Positions 26,112-34,821 of a stretch of 64,000 bases of DNA are shown here, in pieces (positions within the stretch are counted from its first letter, which is position 1; every line of letters starts with the position of its first letter). The translations under genes were made by a program, and so were the position numbers. Source of the DNA: Evansella cellulosilytica DSM 2522. Lineage in GTDB: Bacteria > Bacillota > Bacilli > Bacillales > Salisediminibacteriaceae. The stretch is taken from the NCBI RefSeq assembly GCF_000177235.2, contig NC_014829.1:2418001-2482000 (forward strand). Reading direction: 5' to 3'. A model generated the notes under the pieces. That model made no database searches, was not told the DNA's origin, and saw only the letters and a program-made list of their open reading frames with translations.

Positions 26112-26567
26112 ATGTATTACACCGTCCTAGCTGATAAATGTATACAGTTACAAGTCGAGAATATTATCATATTAAACTATTTCGAGTTTAGAAACAACTA
26201 ATTCAAACCGCTTTGAATCTTGTCTTATTGATTTTTCTATCTATATTATTTTTACCTTTAACTTTTAGCCTATTAGAGTGCTGTAACCATTATCTATAAA
26301 GATTCAAAACTAATTTTACGAAGCAATTTTTAAGTTTTCTATTACACACAAAAAAGAAGAAGGTGTGCCATAATAATAGATCCTTCAAGGCTACACCCGC
26401 CACTCGACCGATAAGAAACAAATTATAGTAGGCTTAGCAGCTTCTCAAATTGCAGTGGGACTGGAATAGGTTAATCCTTCTCCATGCATTGAGGGAGACC
26501 CAACAGGTAAAAAATACACTATTGAGTCTCCCTCTTTTTACAATTTATACTTATTAAGTGAAATTCA
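26112..26567. other. 456-base intergenic region
   Basis: AT-rich DNA between the MFS gene and a small minus-strand gene. It holds one terminator-type hairpin at 26491-26534 and a degenerate hairpin near 26360-26400 (GGTGTGCC ... GGCTACACC). I see no further convincing gene. Confidence 0.5.
26491..26534. terminator. Dispersed palindromic terminator, degenerate copy
   Basis: GAGGGAGACCCAACAGGTA with ATTGAGTCTCCCTC and a following TTTTT. The arms keep the GGGAGAC/GTCTCCC end of the family, but the inner part has decayed. Confidence 0.7.
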
Positions 26568-26699
26568 TTAATATGGTCTTACAATTACAGCTCCGATTAT
26601 GACAAGCAAAATGAAAAATACTACAATCGATGCAAATGTTAATCCTCTTGCTGGTGTCTCTTGACCTGGAGGGCATGCTTCCTTTCCTACGTGACTCAT
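26568..26699 (-). CDS. Small YjcZ-like single-span protein
   Basis: A 43-residue protein, MSHVGKEACPPGQETPARGL followed by the hydrophobic span TFASIVVFFILLVIIGAVIV and ending RPY. The span resembles the FALIVVLFILLIIVG helix of YjcZ-family sporulation peptides. AAAGGAGCTGAAATAA precedes the ATG. It is too short for a 60-codon cut-off. Assignment to YjcZ is by resemblance of the helix only. Confidence 0.7.
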   Translation of the reverse strand: MSHVGKEACPPGQETPARGLTFASIVVFFILLVIIGAVIVRPY

Positions 26700-26911
26700 T
26701 TATTTCAGCTCCTTTATTCTTGTTTTCAATGTAGCATATGCGGAATTCCCAAAATGTGTTTGGACGTTTAAGTGATTAGGCTTAATAATTGCCTCCTTCC
26801 CCGCTACGCTTATAAATAAAGGGATTTTGTTATAAGTGTTGAATAAATAATTAAGCATAAATTCCTTGTATAAGGGTATATCACATTTACAGAATTATTC
26901 AAAGGGGGAAT

Positions 26912-27607
26912 ATGATGCAAGATTTAAAAGATACGATTAAGGAAGTTATATATGCTGTATTACCATTAACGATTGTCGTAATTATTCTTCAATTTACAAT
27001 AATTTGGCTTCCACTAGAGGCATTTTTGCAGTTTCTAATAGGTGTTGTTTTAGTCAGTGTTGGATTAGTGCTATTTTTACTAGGGGTACATGTCGGCCTA
27101 TTACCTGTTGGGGAAATGATAGGTTCTACACTACCGAAAACAAAAAAGTTATCCATTATACTTTTTTTCGGTTTCTTATTAGGTTTTGTTGTGACAGTAG
27201 CCGAGCCAGACGTAAGAGTACTAGCATTACAAGTTGATCAAGTATCTGGTGGTGAAATATCAAGAAATATTTTAGTATACTCTGTTGCACTAGGAGTAGG
27301 TATTTTTGTCATGTTAGCGATGCTCAGAATTGTGTTTAATATTAGTATTACATATTTACTTGTAGCTGGTTATGGAATTGTATTTCTACTAGCAGCCTTC
27401 ACTCCTGCAAGCTTTATACCAATATCATTTGATGCTGGTGGTGTGACGACTGGTCCAATGACGGTGCCATTTATTTTAGCATTAGGGGTCGGAGTCGCAT
27501 CAGTTATTAGAGGGAAAACTTCATCAAGCGATAGTTTTGGCTTAGTCGCATTAGCATCTATTGGACCAATAATTGCTGTTCTTATATTAGGGGTGATTTA
27601 CGGATGA
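26912..27607 (+). CDS. DUF1538 membrane protein, subunit A
   Basis: A 231-residue membrane protein with about seven helices. DUF1538 signatures are FLLGVHVGLLPVGEMIG, VVTVAEPDVRVLALQVDQVSGG and SFDAGGVTTGPMTVPFILALGVG. DUF1538 gene pairs have been described in Halomonas as a two-component Na+(Li+,K+)/H+ antiporter (UmpAB; recalled, not checked). Two adjacent ATGs follow AAAGGGGGAAT; the second (26915) has the better spacing. It overlaps the next gene by 4 bases (ATGA), so the subunits are made together. Confidence 0.85.
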   Translation: MMQDLKDTIKEVIYAVLPLTIVVIILQFTIIWLPLEAFLQFLIGVVLVSVGLVLFLLGVHVGLLPVGEMIGSTLPKTKKLSIILFFGFLLGFVVTVAEPDVRVLALQVDQVSGGEISRNILVYSVALGVGIFVMLAMLRIVFNISITYLLVAGYGIVFLLAAFTPASFIPISFDAGGVTTGPMTVPFILALGVGVASVIRGKTSSSDSFGLVALASIGPIIAVLILGVIYG

Positions 27608-28356
27608 CCATTCACGTTTTCAAAGGTTTTGGAGATGTTTTGTTTGAGGTTACATTTGCATTAGTTCCATTAATTATTTTCTTTCTATTTTTTCAGTTTT
27701 TCTTTTTAAAATTAGAAAAACAAAAATTAATCAATATAGGTAAAGGTATGATTCTGGCATTTCTAGGACTAGCTTTCTTTTTACAAGGTGTACATGTAGG
27801 CTTTTTCCCTGTCGGTGAATTAATAGGAGAAAAAATTGGAAGCTTAAGTTATAGTTGGATACTCATTCCAATCGGCTTTGTTTTTGGTTTTGTGGCAACA
27901 TTTGCAGAGCCTGCAGTTCGGATTTTAAATCACGAAGTAGAAAAAGTTTCTGGTGGGTATATTTCACAGAAAGTGATGCTCTACACGCTATCAATCGGAG
28001 TAGCCATTTCCATTGCTGTATCTATGGTTCGAATATTAGCTGGTATTCCATTATGGTATTTTATCATCCCTGGCTATTTAATCGCTTTAATAATGATTCG
28101 ATTTTCTTCGAAAACATTCACAGCAATTGCATTTGATTCTGGTGGTGTTGCAACCGGCCCTATGACAGTGACATTTATTTTAGCAATTGCAGTTGGTTTT
28201 GCAACAGTAATTGAAGGTCGTGATCCTCTTATTGATGGTTTTGGAATGATTGCATTAGTTGCGCTATCCCCTATTCTATCTGTTTTAAGCTTAGGGTTAT
28301 TATATGAAGGAAAGGGGCGTAAATCGGATAATGAAAAAAGTAATTCAGAAGCATAA
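27604..28356 (+). CDS. DUF1538 membrane protein, subunit B
   Basis: A 250-residue paralogue of the preceding gene: FLQGVHVGFFPVGELIG, FVATFAEPAVRILNHEVEKVSGG and AFDSGGVATGPMTVTFILAIAVG repeat the same blocks. The two proteins probably assemble as a heteromer in the membrane. The acidic residues in AEP(D/A)VR and FD(A/S)GGV are candidates for ion binding, by inference. The start overlaps the upstream stop; the 3' end overlaps the PII-like gene. Confidence 0.85.
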   Translation: MTIHVFKGFGDVLFEVTFALVPLIIFFLFFQFFFLKLEKQKLINIGKGMILAFLGLAFFLQGVHVGFFPVGELIGEKIGSLSYSWILIPIGFVFGFVATFAEPAVRILNHEVEKVSGGYISQKVMLYTLSIGVAISIAVSMVRILAGIPLWYFIIPGYLIALIMIRFSSKTFTAIAFDSGGVATGPMTVTFILAIAVGFATVIEGRDPLIDGFGMIALVALSPILSVLSLGLLYEGKGRKSDNEKSNSEA

Positions 28357-29065
28357 ACTAATTATTACTATAGTAAAAAAGGGCTTTGCAAAAAAAGTAG
28401 TAGGTGCTTCGAAACAAGCTGGTGCTGAGGGGGGTACGATATTACTTGGACGAGGTACTGGTGTACATGAAAACAAATCATTTTTAGGTATTCCCATCAT
28501 TCCCGAAAAAGAAATAGTGCTTTCATTAGTACGGAATAATGTAGAAGAAAAAGTGATTGAAGCAATAACAAAAGAGGCAAAGCTTCATCAACCTGGAACA
28601 GGATTAGGTATTGTAATTCATACTAAAGCAGTGATCGGAATATGCCATTTGTTAGGTTTGGAAACATCTTTGGATGAAGTGATGGAAGGAGATTCGAACG
28701 TCATGGATACACAAAAAATAAATTACGATTTGATCGTTACAATAGTAAACAAAGGTAACTCTGATAAAGTTGTTCTTGCTTCAAAAAAGGCTGGTGCGGA
28801 AGGTGGAACTATTATTTCAGGACGAGGTACAGGCATTCACGAACAAGCGAAGCTACTAAATATAATGATAGAGCCTGAAAAGGAAGCTATCCTTACACTA
28901 ATTGAACGTAACAAAACAGAAGCGGTGTTAGAGAAAATTAATGACGAGGCTGGATTAAATAAGCCTGGAAACGGAATTGCCTTTGTGTTGGATGTTCAAA
29001 AAACTATCGGAATAAATCATATTTTAAATAGACAAGTTAATGAACATTTAAGTGATAATAAATAG
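28331..29065 (+). CDS. Tandem PII-like protein linked to DUF1538 transporter
   Basis: A 244-residue protein made of two PII-type domains, about 9-110 and 132-232. Each carries the ligand block GAEGGTI..GRGTG, then a T-loop-like stretch, a second block PEKE(I/A), and PG.G(L/I) before the last strand. The canonical uridylylated tyrosine context is not evident. I start at ATG 28331 (MKKVIQKHKL); an in-frame ATG at 28304 is possible and would overlap the upstream gene by 53 bases. PII proteins gate transporters in response to adenine nucleotides, so regulation of the DUF1538 pair is the natural inference. Confidence 0.82.
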   Translation: MKKVIQKHKLIITIVKKGFAKKVVGASKQAGAEGGTILLGRGTGVHENKSFLGIPIIPEKEIVLSLVRNNVEEKVIEAITKEAKLHQPGTGLGIVIHTKAVIGICHLLGLETSLDEVMEGDSNVMDTQKINYDLIVTIVNKGNSDKVVLASKKAGAEGGTIISGRGTGIHEQAKLLNIMIEPEKEAILTLIERNKTEAVLEKINDEAGLNKPGNGIAFVLDVQKTIGINHILNRQVNEHLSDNK

Positions 29066-29160
29066 TGAGGGTTTAATTATAGTTGAAACCTCTTCGTTTA
29101 GAAGTGTCTCCCCTAACTATGGATGAATAAGGCATTACCTTCACTCGCTGCCGTTACTTA

Positions 29161-29199
29161 GAGGTTGACTTAAAAGATAAAATCTTTTGAGTCAACCTC
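29161..29199. terminator. Dispersed palindromic terminator after DUF1538/PII operon
   Basis: GAGGTTGACTTAAAAGA pairs with TCTTTTGAGTCAACCTC with one mismatch, and TCTTTTT follows. The bases before it (29130-29160) contain CTCGCTGCCGTTACTTA, similar to the module found beside other copies. Confidence 0.87.
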
Positions 29200-29234
29200 T
29201 TCTTTTTGAAAATATTACAAAATAACTTGAACTG

Positions 29235-29263
29235 TTACAGAAGTGTGTGTTACTGTTTATATA
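29235..29263 (+). promoter_or_regulatory. Promoter of the six-gene ABC/GntR operon
   Basis: TTACAG (29235-29240), 17 bases, TATATA (29258-29263). The -10 lies inside the inverted repeat at 29252-29283, as expected for a repressed promoter. Prediction by eye. Confidence 0.5.
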
Positions 29264-29283
29264 GATATAAACACATAAACAGT
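29252..29283. promoter_or_regulatory. Putative YtrA/GntR operator
   Basis: Two overlapping inverted repeats: TGTTTATA-TAGA-TATAAACA at 29254-29273 (perfect 8-base arms) and ACTGTTTAT-N14-ATAAACAGT spanning 29252-29283 (perfect 9-base arms). They sit between promoter and first ribosome site of an operon that encodes its own GntR-type regulator, which is the usual arrangement for autorepression. Confidence 0.65.
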
Positions 29284-29294
29284 GGGTGATCATT

Positions 29295-30014
29295 TTGAAT
29301 TGGAATCATTGTACACAATTAATCAAGTTTGAATTAAGAAATACCCCGTTTTATAAGTACTTATTAAATATAGGTGTTGCAATTATCTTCGGCTGGCTTT
29401 TTGCTGATATACTATCTAACTATTTCACCGAATCACGATCAACGCCCGTCATTGATATGCTTCTAATCATTGGTATTTCAGCTAATAGCTATATGTTTCG
29501 TGGCTATCCCTTTTTTCTTAGGGAAGTTAATAATAATCTCTATATTGCACCAATACAAATACATTTAAGACAGCTACCCTTTTCTGAGAAAACGCTAATA
29601 GTGTCTAGATTATTATCAGGATTTATATTTTCTATCATGTCCAGTATTTCTTTTATTGTAATATTACATATTTTTCTAACTACGCATCATTTGGCACAGA
29701 TAGTATCTTTTTCTATTTGCTGGTTGATGCTCGTGTTATCTTCTTCATCATTTGTTACAGCTGCTGAACCAGGTTCTGCAATGACGAAATTCTATGCGAC
29801 ATTTTGGACATTTTTTATCGTGTTCTTATTCTTTGGAGCGAGTACGTTAATACAACGAATAACAGGTCATTATTTTTTTGAGTGGTATCTCATTGGGACG
29901 AAGGAAGCCCCTCTCCTGTTGACTATTATCATTCTCGTACTGTCGCTTCTACTATTTAGGCTATCGTTATATTACATGAATAAATATTTAAGTGAGACAG
30001 ACTACCATATATAG
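29295..30014 (+). CDS. ABC transporter permease subunit (first gene of GntR operon)
   Basis: A 239-residue polytopic protein with six hydrophobic segments, beginning MNWNHCTQLIKFELRNTPFY. I start it at TTG 29295 because GGGTGATC lies five or six bases upstream; a GTG three codons earlier overlaps that site. It resembles the ABC-2 type permeases of YtrC/YtrD-like systems. Together with the next gene it probably forms the membrane part served by the ATPase at 31.1 kb. Confidence 0.75.
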   Translation: MNWNHCTQLIKFELRNTPFYKYLLNIGVAIIFGWLFADILSNYFTESRSTPVIDMLLIIGISANSYMFRGYPFFLREVNNNLYIAPIQIHLRQLPFSEKTLIVSRLLSGFIFSIMSSISFIVILHIFLTTHHLAQIVSFSICWLMLVLSSSSFVTAAEPGSAMTKFYATFWTFFIVFLFFGASTLIQRITGHYFFEWYLIGTKEAPLLLTIIILVLSLLLFRLSLYYMNKYLSETDYHI

Positions 30015-30032
30015 AGAGGAGAATGTTCCACA

Positions 30033-30734
30033 ATGGTACTAAAGCTAACATTATTCGAATGGAAACAAACCTCTATTTGGAATTACATATTAATCACCGT
30101 AACAACAGCCGTTTTTGCTACTTTTGCTTTATTTATTATTGGTGATGGTAACGTTAGTAGAAGATGGATAGCTCTAGATACGTTATATATCGTGCTTGGT
30201 ATTGCTATTCAAATTTGCCGGCACCCTTCCTTTGTTCAACCAACTAGTCAAAAAGGTAGTGACATTCACATTTTAATGAGAAAATTACCTTTAAAGAATA
30301 AAGATATTTTGTACAGTCGATATCTAAATAGTACAGTACTACATTTATGTGTCTATACTGTCTTTTTCTTAATTATACTTCTATTTAGCACTTCATTTTT
30401 TGATTTGGTCGAGACAAATTATCTACAAGTGCTTCTCTTACTCGTATGTGCTGGCGTATTCATAAGTAGTTTGTATGCAGCAATGGAGTCTGGTGTTAAC
30501 ATAAAACCAACTGCTTTAGCGGCTATTGGAGGTCTTCTTTCCATACCAATCTTGATACTATTAAACATATTATACGCTATAACGGATGGTGGGGTAATTG
30601 TCGGTTTAATAAGGCTTACACACTACTCCCCACTCTTTGCAATTGTTTTGGCAATGGTTGTATTATTACTTAGTCTCCTTTTTTGGCAATCGCGCACAAA
30701 AAAGAGTATGAAAAGAGTAGATTTCCATGTCTAA
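30033..30734 (+). CDS. ABC transporter permease subunit (second)
   Basis: A 233-residue protein with six hydrophobic segments and a polar central loop (MRKLPLKNKDILYSRYLNS), a feature common in ABC-2 exporters. AGAGGAGAATG precedes the ATG. It overlaps the GntR regulator gene by 8 bases. Substrate unknown. Confidence 0.75.
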   Translation: MVLKLTLFEWKQTSIWNYILITVTTAVFATFALFIIGDGNVSRRWIALDTLYIVLGIAIQICRHPSFVQPTSQKGSDIHILMRKLPLKNKDILYSRYLNSTVLHLCVYTVFFLIILLFSTSFFDLVETNYLQVLLLLVCAGVFISSLYAAMESGVNIKPTALAAIGGLLSIPILILLNILYAITDGGVIVGLIRLTHYSPLFAIVLAMVVLLLSLLFWQSRTKKSMKRVDFHV

Positions 30735-31122
30735 TAATTTACCAATCCATATAAATGAAACAAGCCGAATTCCAATTTACGATCAAATCGAGTCACAATT
30801 GAAGACATTAATTATTAGTGGTTCACTACCATCTGGTACAGCACTTCCATCGATTAGGAAGCTTGCATCCTCCCTTTCATGTAGTGTCATTACGACTAGA
30901 CGTGCGTATCAAAATTTAGAACATGCTGGTTATATAAAAACAATTCAAGGAAAAGGTACATTTGTTTCATTAATCAATTCCGATGAACAACACACGCAAA
31001 AACAGCTTGCTGTTACAAATGCGATAAAAGAAGTAATATCAATTGGGAAAAGCTATCAATACTCAAAAAAAGAATTACTTAGCTTGTTCCATAAACTATT
31101 GGAGGAGGAACTAGATGATTAA
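30727..31122 (+). CDS. GntR-family regulator, YtrA subfamily
   Basis: A 131-residue regulator: GntR winged helix (RIPIYDQIESQLKTLIISGSL, PSIRKLASSLSCSVITTRRAYQNLEHAGYI, GKGTFV) followed by a short helical dimer tail. The short C-terminus is diagnostic of the YtrA group, which represses ABC-transporter operons and responds to cell-wall antibiotics in B. subtilis. The gene is embedded in the operon and overlaps both neighbours by 8 bases. The inverted repeats at 29252-29283 are its probable target. Confidence 0.88.
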   Translation: MSNNLPIHINETSRIPIYDQIESQLKTLIISGSLPSGTALPSIRKLASSLSCSVITTRRAYQNLEHAGYIKTIQGKGTFVSLINSDEQHTQKQLAVTNAIKEVISIGKSYQYSKKELLSLFHKLLEEELDD

Positions 31123-31987
31123 ATTAAATGAAGTGAAGAAGCAAATAGATAAAAATATTCAAATAGGTCCACTTACCTTTACGATAAATCCAGGAACAGT
31201 AACAGCATTAATTGGCAATAATGGAGCTGGTAAAAGTACGCTTATACGTATGATTACTGGAATGGTATATACAGATAGCGGGAATATTAGTAGGTTTAAT
31301 AATAGCTATGATGGAGAAACATGGAAAGAATTTATAGGATATGTCCCACAAACAATTATTGGATATGAAAGATTTTCATTAAAACAAGTGTCAGAACTTC
31401 ATGCCATTTCCTTTAAGAGCTGGGATAAGAATACATTTAGTAGATTGGTAGAAAAGTTCGACATCCCTATAACAAAACGTTTTGATGCCTTATCTGTCGG
31501 TATGCAAAAAAAGGCACTATTTATATTAGCACTCTCTCATCATTCAAAATTACTTATTATGGATGAACCATTATCTGGTGTAGATATTGAAGGACAAGAA
31601 CAGATGAGGCAAGAATGGATAACTTATTTAGAGGAAGATCCAAATAGGTCGATTTTATTTGCAACACATGTTCCAGATGAAGTGAAAGAATTTGCAGATT
31701 ATATTGTTTGTATGAAGGATGGTACAATCTCAAACAGTTATGAGAAGGATGACCTTCTACAAAAGTTTAGAAAGTATTGGGTTAATACAAAAAATGATAA
31801 AATTCGAAACTTTCCTGGGGTAATACACGTAGTATGTAATGGAACCAATTATGAAGTATTTTCAGATAATATCGAGAAAACAGAGGAGTCCTTTAAAAAC
31901 GAAAATATTGAAGTGATATCTGAACAAAATGTTCATTTCTCAGATACTTTACGCTTACTTTTAAAGATGAAAGGAGAATTTAAATGA
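31115..31987 (+). CDS. ABC transporter ATP-binding protein, YtrB-like
   Basis: A 290-residue ATPase: Walker A LIGNNGAGKSTLIR, signature ALSVGMQKKALF (degenerate relative to LSGGQ), Walker B LLIMDEPLSGVD and switch histidine FATHVPDE. A C-terminal extension of about 80 residues follows the ATPase core, as in YtrB. It overlaps the regulator upstream and the next ATPase downstream (ATGA). It likely energises the two small permeases at the head of the operon. Confidence 0.88.
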   Translation: MIKLNEVKKQIDKNIQIGPLTFTINPGTVTALIGNNGAGKSTLIRMITGMVYTDSGNISRFNNSYDGETWKEFIGYVPQTIIGYERFSLKQVSELHAISFKSWDKNTFSRLVEKFDIPITKRFDALSVGMQKKALFILALSHHSKLLIMDEPLSGVDIEGQEQMRQEWITYLEEDPNRSILFATHVPDEVKEFADYIVCMKDGTISNSYEKDDLLQKFRKYWVNTKNDKIRNFPGVIHVVCNGTNYEVFSDNIEKTEESFKNENIEVISEQNVHFSDTLRLLLKMKGEFK

Positions 31988-32886
31988 GTTTAGTAATCAA
32001 AAACTTACAAAAGAATTTCGACAAGCATACTGCTGTTGACAACATATCTCTCCATGTTGATAAAGGAGAAATGTTTGGGATGCTTGGTGCGAACGGTGCT
32101 GGTAAAACAACTACCTTTCGAATGATATTAGGTTTACTTGATCCATCGGCAGGAACAGTTACTTGGAATGGTTCCCCAGTAACATATAAAAGAACTAGTT
32201 TAATAGGTTACTTGCCAGAAGAAAGAGGTTTATTCCCAAAATTAACTGTAAAAGAACAACTCCTTTATTTAATGAAACTTAAGGGGATGCACAAGCAAAA
32301 CATTATAAGGGAAATGAAGCATTGGTTAGAACGGTTCCAAGTTGAAGAATATGAAAATAAGAAAATTGAAGAGCTGTCAAAAGGAAACCAACAAAAGATT
32401 CAATTTATGGCTGCTGTATTACATAAACCAGAATTGCTCATTCTTGATGAGCCATTTAGCGGATTAGATCCAGTAAACTCTGACATGTTAAAGGCAGCTG
32501 TGTTAGATTTACAAAATGCAGGTACTACAATTGTATTTTCTAGTCATCAAATGAGAAATGTAGAAGAACTCTGTGAGGACCTTATCATGCTAAAAAAAGG
32601 AAAAGCAGTTTTACAAGGAAATTTACGAGAAATTAAACGCTCTTATGGAATGAAAAGTATTAGCATTCGCGCAGATTATAATCTCGATTTTCTCTCTTCT
32701 GTCCCTGGAGTGTTATCTTTACAAAAAACAAAAGACGGTGCTACTGTTAAAGTGGAGAATGTAAGCATCGCTGAAGACCTATTTCGATCAATAGCAGAAA
32801 AAGGCTTTGTAAGAAAGTTTGAGGTCGAAGAACCGTCTTTGCATGACATTTTTATAGATAAGGCTGGTGGTGATCAAGATGAATAA
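31984..32886 (+). CDS. ABC transporter ATP-binding protein, YhaQ/NatA-like
   Basis: A 300-residue ATPase: Walker A LGANGAGKTTTFR, Q-loop YLPEERGLFPKLTV, signature ELSKGNQQKIQF, Walker B LLILDEPFSGLDP, switch FSSHQMRNVEE. The PEERGL block and the C-terminal domain match the B. subtilis YhaQ/NatA type. It overlaps the preceding ATPase by 4 bases and the YhaP-like permease by 8 bases. NatA-type systems export Na+ or peptides; here the substrate is inferred only from family. Confidence 0.88.
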   Translation: MSLVIKNLQKNFDKHTAVDNISLHVDKGEMFGMLGANGAGKTTTFRMILGLLDPSAGTVTWNGSPVTYKRTSLIGYLPEERGLFPKLTVKEQLLYLMKLKGMHKQNIIREMKHWLERFQVEEYENKKIEELSKGNQQKIQFMAAVLHKPELLILDEPFSGLDPVNSDMLKAAVLDLQNAGTTIVFSSHQMRNVEELCEDLIMLKKGKAVLQGNLREIKRSYGMKSISIRADYNLDFLSSVPGVLSLQKTKDGATVKVENVSIAEDLFRSIAEKGFVRKFEVEEPSLHDIFIDKAGGDQDE

Positions 32887-34129
32887 TTTTTGGACGACAG
32901 TAGCCCATACAGCGGGAAGACGTATAAAATCAAAAGCGTTTGTTTTTAGTAGTCTTTCAATGGCCATTTTAATTATCGCATTAACAAATATTAATTCTAT
33001 CATTGATACATTTTCTAGTGATAGTGAACAACAAATTGAAACGATCGCAGTAGTTGATAATACGGATAATGAACAATTCTCTACAATGCTGGCTTCTTTT
33101 GAGGAAGGTAACTTTCAATACATTGAGTACGAGAATGATGACGTAACAGCTGCGGTAGAAGATGCAAGAAATGATGAATTTACATATGTGCTTTCTTTAT
33201 CAGGAAAAGCAAATAGTCTAGACGCTGAGTTTTTCGGAAATGGTACTGATTTTTCTGTCGGTAATCACGTAAATCAAGATGTTCAACGTGTAAAGGAAGC
33301 GATTGTAACGAATGAGTTAGGATTAAATGAACAGGAGCTAGCGTTGATCTATTCCCCAATTTCCTTTACTGAATCACCGTTAAATGAAGGTGGAGAAGTT
33401 CAGACTGTAGAATCACATATGCAAGCGTACTGGATGGTTTATGCTCTTGTTTTTGCGATTTATTTAATTGTTATCACTTTCGGTACGATGATTGCTACTG
33501 AAGTAGCTACAGAGAAATCATCACGAGTCATGGAGCTTATTGTCTCAAGTATTAATCCTGTAACTCAAATGCTCGGGAAAATTATTGGTATTGGTTTTGC
33601 AGGTTTAGCGAATTTACTCATCATCATTGCTGCTGCTATCATTGGCTCACAAATGAGTGGTGATGATTTGATTTCGATTTTATTTAGTGAGACTATTGAC
33701 TTTACACTAATCGCTTATGCTTTGTTATTAATTGTTTTAGGGTACTTTGTATACGGTGGTGTAGCAGCGATGCTAGGGGCATTGGTTAGTCGAGCTGAAG
33801 AAGTTAACCAAGCGCTTCAACCACTTATTTTCGTTGCAATGATCGCATTCTTTATTGCTATTTTTGGTCTTAATACACCTGATACGACGTTCATTCAAGT
33901 GTTATCTTATGTACCATTCTTCACACCACAGCTACTTTTCTTAAGAATTGGAATGGGAACTATTCCAGTTTGGGAAATAGCACTCATTATCTCAATCTTA
34001 GCGATAAGTGCTATCCTTTTGAACATATTAGCTGCGAGGATTTACAAAGGTGGCGTACTGATGTATGGTAAGTTTTCGTTTAAAGCTGGTATTAAGCAAG
34101 CTTTTAGTATGAGTAAAAAAGAGAAATAA
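32879..34129 (+). CDS. ABC transporter permease, YhaP/NatB-like
   Basis: A 416-residue ABC-2 permease: one N-terminal helix, a large extracytoplasmic domain (about 45-180) and five or six C-terminal helices. The motif TEVATEKSSRVMELIVSSINPVTQMLGKIIGIG is typical of the NatB/YhaP group. I start at ATG 32879 (MNNFWTTVAH) because GGTGGTGATC precedes it. It is the last gene of the six-gene operon; a terminator follows. Confidence 0.88.
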   Translation: MNNFWTTVAHTAGRRIKSKAFVFSSLSMAILIIALTNINSIIDTFSSDSEQQIETIAVVDNTDNEQFSTMLASFEEGNFQYIEYENDDVTAAVEDARNDEFTYVLSLSGKANSLDAEFFGNGTDFSVGNHVNQDVQRVKEAIVTNELGLNEQELALIYSPISFTESPLNEGGEVQTVESHMQAYWMVYALVFAIYLIVITFGTMIATEVATEKSSRVMELIVSSINPVTQMLGKIIGIGFAGLANLLIIIAAAIIGSQMSGDDLISILFSETIDFTLIAYALLLIVLGYFVYGGVAAMLGALVSRAEEVNQALQPLIFVAMIAFFIAIFGLNTPDTTFIQVLSYVPFFTPQLLFLRIGMGTIPVWEIALIISILAISAILLNILAARIYKGGVLMYGKFSFKAGIKQAFSMSKKEK

Positions 34130-34145
34130 TATGTTATCAAAAGAA

Positions 34146-34181
34146 GCTGATTCGAAGGTTTACTACCTTTGGAATCAGCCT
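34146..34181. terminator. Terminator between convergent yhaP-like and desR genes
   Basis: AGCTGATTCGAAGGT and ACCTTTGGAATCAGCC form a hairpin with one bulge, followed by TCTTTT. The GATTC-AAGGT core makes it a diverged relative of the dispersed family. Confidence 0.8.
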
Positions 34182-34221
34182 CTTTTAAATCTTAACAAAG
34201 TTGTAGTTTTAGTAGAAGATA

Positions 34222-34821
34222 TTATGAATACCACCCTTTTTCTTTTACTTTTGTTATGGCTTCTATGCGGTTTCCAACCTCTAATTTATCTAAAATAGTA
34301 GAGATATAGTTACGTACTGTTCCGTTTGTCAAATGAAGAATATTGGCGATCTCTTTCGTACTTTTTCCATCTGCCATATGAACCAATACTTCACGTTCTC
34401 TTTCGGTTAGTGGATTACTCTCACTATAAACTTCGTCGACGAGTTCTGATGCATAAATTCTTCTACCAGCCATGACACTTCGAATAGCATTAGCTAATTC
34501 GTCACTTGGACTATCTTTTAGCATATAGCCGTTTACGCCTGCTTTTACTGCTCGTTGAAAGTAACCAGATCGTGCAAAAGTAGTTAAAATAATTACTTTA
34601 CAATCTAAGTCCTTAATGTTTTCAGCTGCATCAAGGCCACTCATAATTGGCATTTCAATATCCATAATACAAACATCCGGTTGATGTTTTTTTACTAATT
34701 GAACCGCTTCTTCTCCATTACTCGCACTACCAACGATTGACATATCTTCTTCTAAATCTAATAATGATGAAAGTGCTCCTAAAAGCATTTGTTGATCCTC
34801 AGCGATGACTATTGTAATCAT
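34222..34821 (-). CDS. desR: Cold-response regulator DesR
   Basis: A 199-residue NarL/LuxR-type response regulator. The receiver has AEDQQMLLGALSSLL, the phosphoacceptor Asp54 in CIMDIEMP and TTFARSGYFQRAVKAGVNGYMLKDSPS; the output helix-turn-helix is NPLTEREREVLVHMADGKSTKEIA. The sequence follows B. subtilis DesR closely. It overlaps desK by 4 bases. In B. subtilis phosphorylated DesR activates the desaturase gene when membranes stiffen in the cold; the same gene order here supports the same role. Confidence 0.93.
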   Translation of the reverse strand: MITIVIAEDQQMLLGALSSLLDLEEDMSIVGSASNGEEAVQLVKKHQPDVCIMDIEMPIMSGLDAAENIKDLDCKVIILTTFARSGYFQRAVKAGVNGYMLKDSPSDELANAIRSVMAGRRIYASELVDEVYSESNPLTEREREVLVHMADGKSTKEIANILHLTNGTVRNYISTILDKLEVGNRIEAITKVKEKGWYS

